This document shows, in pieces, positions 5,329-7,775 of a stretch of DNA of 7,775 nt; the stretch's first letter is position 1, and every line of letters starts with the position of its first letter. A program made the translations under genes and the position numbers. The notes beneath the pieces are model-generated. The model made no database searches. It saw nothing but the letters and a program-made list of their open reading frames with translations, and had not been told where the DNA came from. This DNA comes from Acidisarcina sp. Lineage in GTDB: Bacteria > Acidobacteriota > Blastocatellia > Pyrinomonadales > Pyrinomonadaceae. Location: assembly GCA_021155145.1 (NCBI GenBank), contig JAJNPX010000369.1, forward strand, positions 1-7,775, written 5' to 3'.

Positions 5329-5730
5329 TCACTTCGATGTACTGTCCCGAAGTACCGGATTGGTAAAGAATACAAATCCGAAAAAGACCGCGAAGAGCGC
5401 ATAAATCAATGTAAGCAGCCAAATCGCATGAAACGGCGGCGAGTTCAATGAAAATTTCGTGAGTGCTAATGCCCCGACAGCGAAATGCAGAAAATTACCG
5501 ATGGCTAACGGGCGAGAGTAAATCCCGCCGATCAAAACGGCCTTTGCCATCCAGTTCGTCATCGCAGATCCAAGGTATAGGGCTCCGGCCATTTGGGCAA
5601 ATAGAGCCATTGGGCCGTCCGCAGCGACTTGAACCGAAGCTAAAACCTCATGCGGAAAAAACTCTAGTAGAACTCCTGTTGCTGCCATAAAAAGGGCGCT
5701 CAACATCATTAGCAATTTTGAATTCTTCAT
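5329..5730 (-). CDS. Conserved-looking four-helix inner-membrane protein of unknown function
   Basis: This 133-residue protein has four predicted transmembrane helices at about residues 5-24, 41-63, 75-92 and 102-122. Short loops are rich in Gly, Pro and Asn, and the tail is polar. The central segment (NWMAKAVLIGGIYSRPLAIGN) looks like a conserved loop between helices 2 and 3. No catalytic or redox motif is visible, and there is no cysteine, which argues against a direct thiol role. I do not recognise the family. The ATG at 5730 has GGTGAG 8 nt upstream. It is transcribed toward the anti-sigma gene and shares the terminator there. No convincing promoter was found in the 380 bp upstream, and the ECF motif found elsewhere was not found there. 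Confidence 0.75.
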   Translation of the reverse strand: MKNSKLLMMLSALFMAATGVLLEFFPHEVLASVQVAADGPMALFAQMAGALYLGSAMTNWMAKAVLIGGIYSRPLAIGNFLHFAVGALALTKFSLNSPPFHAIWLLTLIYALFAVFFGFVFFTNPVLRDSTSK

Positions 5731-6114
5731 ATTCTTATCTCACCGGCATCATATATTGAACAAGTAATAGGAACGCTCGGCCCTGTTTCCCTGATCCGTC
5801 AGAAAGTGACAACTAACCTCGTGTTTTTTCTGCCAATTCCACGGTATTGCACTGCGGTCAAGGTGATGTGAGTGCGATTCTTGGTCCGTGGGCTCCAAGA
5901 CAAAGATACCGGCCCGGCGTTCCGTGTTGGTTGGCGGGATCAACGCTGTCGCGTTCCCCATCATTGAGCGAAGACCCGGGAAGTTCATTGTGCGTTGAGG
6001 AAATTTTCAACCTTTCGTGCGGTCAAATCCGACTCGATAAAGGCCAATATCCCGCTGGAAGGAGCCACAGAGTCTTCTCAAATGGCTCCTTCATCCCACG
6101 GGATCTTCGCCTTT
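5731..6114. other. 384-bp intergenic region without a convincing gene
   Basis: The region must contain the promoter of the membrane-protein gene and the 3' end of the CMD operon. A strong stem-loop lies at 6049-6104. A 79-codon minus-strand frame at 5749-5988 lacks a ribosome-binding site and family features. No clear sigma-70 promoter, tRNA or repeat was seen. Confidence 0.5.
6049..6104. repeat. Strong stem-loop downstream of the CMD gene
   Basis: GAAGGAGCCA (6058-6067) and TGGCTCCTTC (6083-6092) form a perfect 10-bp stem with a 15-nt loop. An outer pairing ATCCCG (6049-6054) with CGGGAT (6099-6104) extends it across an internal loop. It starts 10 nt after the CMD stop. No U-tract follows in either direction, so it is more likely an mRNA 3'-end protecting hairpin or a factor-dependent termination site than a textbook intrinsic terminator. 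Confidence 0.5.
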
Positions 6115-6669
6115 TTATGCAGCGGCCTTTTGCCATTTTGCTGGTTGAAAAGCGTCGTCGAGCGGCGTTTCGGCGAGGTGATTCGTATAGTTTGAAAGCG
6201 TCTTCATTCCGACCACCAAGATCACTTCCAAAATATTTTGGTTCGTGTATCCGGCCGCGAGAAATGCGGCCTTCTCTTCGTCAGAAACAAACCCGCGATT
6301 GTCCGTAACCGTCTGAACAAAAGTTCTGAAGGCTTCCAGTTTCGCATCGCCGATCGAACGATCCTCGCGAACGGCCTGAATCACATCCGCCGGCAATTTT
6401 TGCATAGATGAGATCGCCGTATGAGCGGCAACGCAGTAGTCACAATTGTTTGTGACACTCGCACCGATCAATGCGATCTGCCGCTCGAGAGGCGTAAGTG
6501 TAGTCTGATCGACGAGATCGCTAAGCGCCAGATACGCCTGTAGTATTTCGGGCGATTCTGCAAAGACACCCATCAAATTTGGAACGAAGCCCAATTTTGA
6601 TCTAACCTGACCCAGGATCTCCGCCGATTTCTCCGACGCGCTTTCTATCGTATGAACCTTAAATGACAT
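6115..6669 (-). CDS. Carboxymuconolactone decarboxylase family protein (AhpD/peroxidase-like)
   Basis: This 184-residue, all-helical protein belongs to the CMD/AhpD fold. The motif CDYCVAAH gives Cys76, Cys79 and His83, the CxxCxxxH redox site of alkylhydroperoxidase AhpD-like members, with Glu62 upstream as the likely proton-relay acid. These residues mark the peroxidase-type branch rather than true carboxymuconolactone decarboxylase, which lacks the cysteine pair. The expected activity is reduction of organic peroxides or related thiol chemistry in the cytoplasm; the physiological donor is unknown. AGGAG lies 7-8 nt before the ATG. It follows the tautomerase gene by 29 bp on the same strand, so both should be read from the TetR-controlled promoter. 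The length and motif positions are normal for uncharacterised peroxidase-related members. Confidence 0.9.
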   Translation of the reverse strand: MSFKVHTIESASEKSAEILGQVRSKLGFVPNLMGVFAESPEILQAYLALSDLVDQTTLTPLERQIALIGASVTNNCDYCVAAHTAISSMQKLPADVIQAVREDRSIGDAKLEAFRTFVQTVTDNRGFVSDEEKAAFLAAGYTNQNILEVILVVGMKTLSNYTNHLAETPLDDAFQPAKWQKAAA

Positions 6670-6698
6670 TGTTTTTCTCCTACTTTGTTTTATTTCTG

Positions 6699-6917
6699 TT
6701 ATTTAGCCTGCGACATAATTCGCAGCTCCTTTGCAGTCGGAAAACTGCCTCCGACGCCCCATTGCCCTTCGGGGACATCCTCAACGATCACCCAGGTGAC
6801 GGGCCGAAGGCCTTCACCTTCAACTGACACAATGGCGTCCGTAACCTTTTGGACCAACTCCTTCTTCTGATCAGCAGTAAGATATCCGCTGATCCCTTTT
6901 AACTGTGCTAATGGCAT
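6699..6917 (-). CDS. 4-oxalocrotonate tautomerase family protein
   Basis: This 72-residue protein of the tautomerase superfamily starts Met-Pro, so removal of Met exposes the catalytic N-terminal proline (Pro2 here). A helix, a turn at residues 33-37 and the segment RPVTWVIVEDVPEGQWGVGG follow. Arg38 and the WGVGG hairpin correspond to the Arg39 and Phe50/GxGG region of 4-oxalocrotonate tautomerase. The protein is about ten residues longer than the classical 62-residue enzyme, and an arginine equivalent to Arg11 is not evident, so its substrate probably differs. The start is fixed by the Met-Pro requirement; GGGAG lies 10 nt upstream. An out-of-frame ATG 5 nt upstream opens only a four-codon frame. 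It is first in an operon with the CMD gene, under a promoter carrying two TetR-type operators. Confidence 0.9.
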   Translation of the reverse strand: MPLAQLKGISGYLTADQKKELVQKVTDAIVSVEGEGLRPVTWVIVEDVPEGQWGVGGSFPTAKELRIMSQAK

Positions 6918-6927
6918 TGCATGAATT

Positions 6928-6932
6928 CTCCC
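6928..6932 (-). promoter_or_regulatory. Shine-Dalgarno deciding the tautomerase start
   Basis: GGGAG is placed 5 nt before an out-of-frame ATG (6922) and 10 nt before the ATG at 6917. Only the latter gives Met-Pro, the catalytic N-terminus of the family. The first ATG opens a four-codon mini-ORF (stop at 6910-6912) overlapping the true start. Confidence 0.5.
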
Positions 6933-6937
6933 AACTT

Positions 6938-6961
6938 ATTATGGACTAACCAGTCCATAAT
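6938..6961. promoter_or_regulatory. TetR-type operator O1 (tautomerase promoter)
   Basis: ATTATGGACT-N4-AGTCCATAAT is a perfect 10-bp-arm inverted repeat. It covers the predicted transcription start and early leader of the tautomerase-CMD operon. Size and symmetry fit a TetR-family dimer site. Confidence 0.75.
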
Positions 6962-6963
6962 GG

Positions 6964-6993
6964 AGTTTAGGACTAGAGAGTCCATAATGTCAA
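6964..6993 (-). promoter_or_regulatory. Sigma-70 promoter of the tautomerase-CMD operon
   Basis: TTGACA (6988-6993, perfect match) is followed after 18 nt by TAAACT (6964-6969, four of six). The spacer is filled by operator O2, and the start-point region by O1. This is a typical layout for a promoter held off by a TetR-family repressor. Confidence 0.7.
6970..6988. promoter_or_regulatory. TetR-type operator O2 (between -35 and -10)
   Basis: The core GGACT-N4-AGTCC (6970-6983) is symmetric. Its right half, AGTCCATAAT (6979-6988), repeats O1 exactly, while the left flank is degenerate. The centres of O1 and O2 are 27 bp apart. Confidence 0.7.
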
Positions 6994-7017
6994 GGCGGGA
7001 AGGGAAGTATTTTAGAA

Positions 7018-7599
7018 TTAGTTCAGGGAGGCCAGTAGGGTATCCACAACGGCTCTAAGCTGGCGCCGCTTTGCTCCTGCCTTGACCATCGTTTTCAAGC
7101 CGCTCATATTGCATACCAGAAAGTACGCGAGTGAATGCGCGTCCTTTTCGCTGGAGATCTCGCCGGCCTCTTGGGACTTCTCAATGGCCTTGAAAAAAAC
7201 CGATTCAAACTTTTTCACGCCACCCTTCGTTAAGGCTGCGATCTCGGTATCTCGTTGGGCAAACTCACTCGCGGTATTCATTAGAAAGCAGCCCTTCATA
7301 CCGAGGTCTGTGGGGGCCTGAGCAACGATCTCCATGAACGTGTTCCTGATGAACTCGATCCCTGATGGCGTTGACTCAAGACGCGTAGCCATGTTGGCCG
7401 CCATGCTGTCGGTATAGTGGTTCAGGGCGGTTGAGAATAGCTCAAGTTTCCCCCCAAAAGCCTGGTAGAAGCTGCTCTTGGAAAGGCCCATCGTGTCGAT
7501 CAGATCCTGCAGAGAAGTTGCCTCGAAACCTTTCTCCCAAAATACATCCATCGCCTTTTCAAGGGCGACATTCTTGTCAAATTCCAAAGGTCTTGCCAT
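7018..7599 (-). CDS. TetR/AcrR-family transcriptional repressor
   Basis: This is a 193-residue protein. The N-terminal domain (about residues 8-55) has the TetR helix-turn-helix TSLQDLIDTMGLSKSSFYQAFGGK, the usual recognition-helix spelling. The remainder is the ligand-binding and dimerisation domain. KGCFLMN places Cys104 in a helix in the same spot as the GC(L/F)L motif of NemR-like regulators, which sense electrophiles through a cysteine; Cys163 is the only other cysteine. The gene is transcribed toward the tautomerase-CMD pair, 100 bp away. GGAC(C/T)-N4-AGTCC sites occur both in that promoter and in its own, predicting repression of both. The ATG at 7599 follows its -10 element so closely that the mRNA is probably leaderless; only AGG with 2-nt spacing precedes it. 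Family certain, ligand unknown. Confidence 0.93.
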   Translation of the reverse strand: MARPLEFDKNVALEKAMDVFWEKGFEATSLQDLIDTMGLSKSSFYQAFGGKLELFSTALNHYTDSMAANMATRLESTPSGIEFIRNTFMEIVAQAPTDLGMKGCFLMNTASEFAQRDTEIAALTKGGVKKFESVFFKAIEKSQEAGEISSEKDAHSLAYFLVCNMSGLKTMVKAGAKRRQLRAVVDTLLASLN

Positions 7600-7605
7600 G
7601 ACCTG

Positions 7606-7634
7606 ATTATAGTCGATCAGGACCGTATAGTCCA
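7606..7634 (-). promoter_or_regulatory. tetR promoter producing a probably leaderless mRNA
   Basis: TGGACT (7629-7634; four of six) is followed after 17 nt by TATAAT (7606-7611; perfect). The A of the tetR ATG is 7 nt beyond the -10, which is where transcription would normally begin. The -35 is part of operator O3. Confidence 0.65.
7620..7633. promoter_or_regulatory. TetR-type operator O3 (autoregulation)
   Basis: GGACC-N4-AGTCC matches the O1/O2 core with one changed base and the same 4-nt spacer. It overlaps the tetR -35 and spacer, so occupancy would block tetR transcription. The flanks are weaker than in O1, suggesting lower affinity. Confidence 0.55.
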
Positions 7635-7725
7635 GAACTTTTAGGAAACGCGAAAGTCATTGAAAAGGAACCGCAGATCGCCTCTCCGCAGCCCGGATCC
7701 GGCCGCACGACGGGACATTCAATGC

Positions 7726-7775
7726 TTATTGTTCGCGTCGGATCTTTTGCAGATTTTCAATTATCACTTCCGGCT
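7726..7775 (-). CDS. Possible C-terminal end of a gene entering from the right edge
   Basis: On the minus strand one frame is open from the window edge for 15 codons and ends in a stop at 7726-7728. The final residues (ENLQKIRREQ) look like an ordinary charged helical C-terminus. The opposite strand also offers a possible start, ATG at 7722 with a GGGA about 6 nt upstream, open to the edge. Only one of the two is likely real, and the sequence shown is too short to decide. Confidence 0.25.
   Translation of the reverse strand, partial: PEVIIENLQKIRREQ

Noticed and set aside
5749..5988. 79-codon minus-strand frame upstream of the membrane-protein gene
   Set aside because: No Shine-Dalgarno before its ATG, no domain or membrane features, and an irregular composition. 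A decayed small gene cannot be excluded but is not supported.
5847..6308. 153-codon plus-strand frame
   Set aside because: It overlaps the CMD gene antisense, is rich in Arg, Pro and Ser as expected of an antisense reading, and has no ribosome-binding site or recognisable domain.
7693..7702. CCGGATCCGG perfect 10-bp palindrome
   Set aside because: Short, single copy, not placed on a recognisable promoter and not followed by a T-run. It could be chance in a GC-rich stretch.

Overview
The window is a bacterial chromosome segment of moderate GC, with short intergenic gaps and Shine-Dalgarno-led genes. The gene set is a CcdA/TlpA thiol-transfer pair, an ECF sigma factor with a zinc-finger anti-sigma, a stand-alone Fis-type regulator, a CPBP protease and a CGNR protein. 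This would fit an Acidobacteriota-type (Blastocatellia-like) or related Gram-negative soil bacterium. That placement is an impression from gene content, not a demonstrated assignment. I see no tRNA, rRNA, CRISPR array, transposase or phage gene.

Left part (1-1720): the 3' end of a CGNR zinc-finger protein runs rightward and faces a leftward CPBP intramembrane protease gene. Between their 3' ends lies a compact three-stem inverted-repeat structure (333-431). The CPBP gene has a good sigma-70 promoter whose -10 sits inside a 16-bp palindrome. To its right is a small leftward Fis-type DNA-binding protein.

Central part (1756-5310): this is the core of the window. Leftward lie an exported thioredoxin-like protein (WCSAC), a CcdA/DsbD-type membrane thiol carrier and a TlpA-type lipoprotein (WCPVC). 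Together they form a plausible route for moving reducing equivalents across the inner membrane to periplasmic thiols. Divergent from them are an ECF sigma factor and a membrane anti-sigma whose predicted periplasmic domain carries paired His/Cys motifs. The divergent intergenic region holds two opposed copies of one promoter-like motif, GGGAATA-N16-GTAT(C/T). One points at the sigma gene and one at the thioredoxin gene, with identical spacing. The simplest reading is that the ECF factor drives both its own operon and the thiol-redox genes, making this a self-contained envelope thiol or metal stress module. A clear bidirectional terminator follows the anti-sigma gene.

Right part (5329-7775): a four-helix membrane protein of unknown function is followed by about 380 bp without a convincing gene, apart from a strong stem-loop. 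Then comes a leftward detoxification cassette: tetR, a 4-oxalocrotonate tautomerase-like gene and an AhpD/CMD-like gene. GGAC(C/T)-N4-AGTCC operators lie in the tautomerase promoter (two copies) and in the tetR promoter (one copy). This predicts that the TetR protein represses both the cassette and itself. The tetR promoter places its start point almost on the ATG, so that mRNA is probably leaderless. The right edge may hold the end of another gene.
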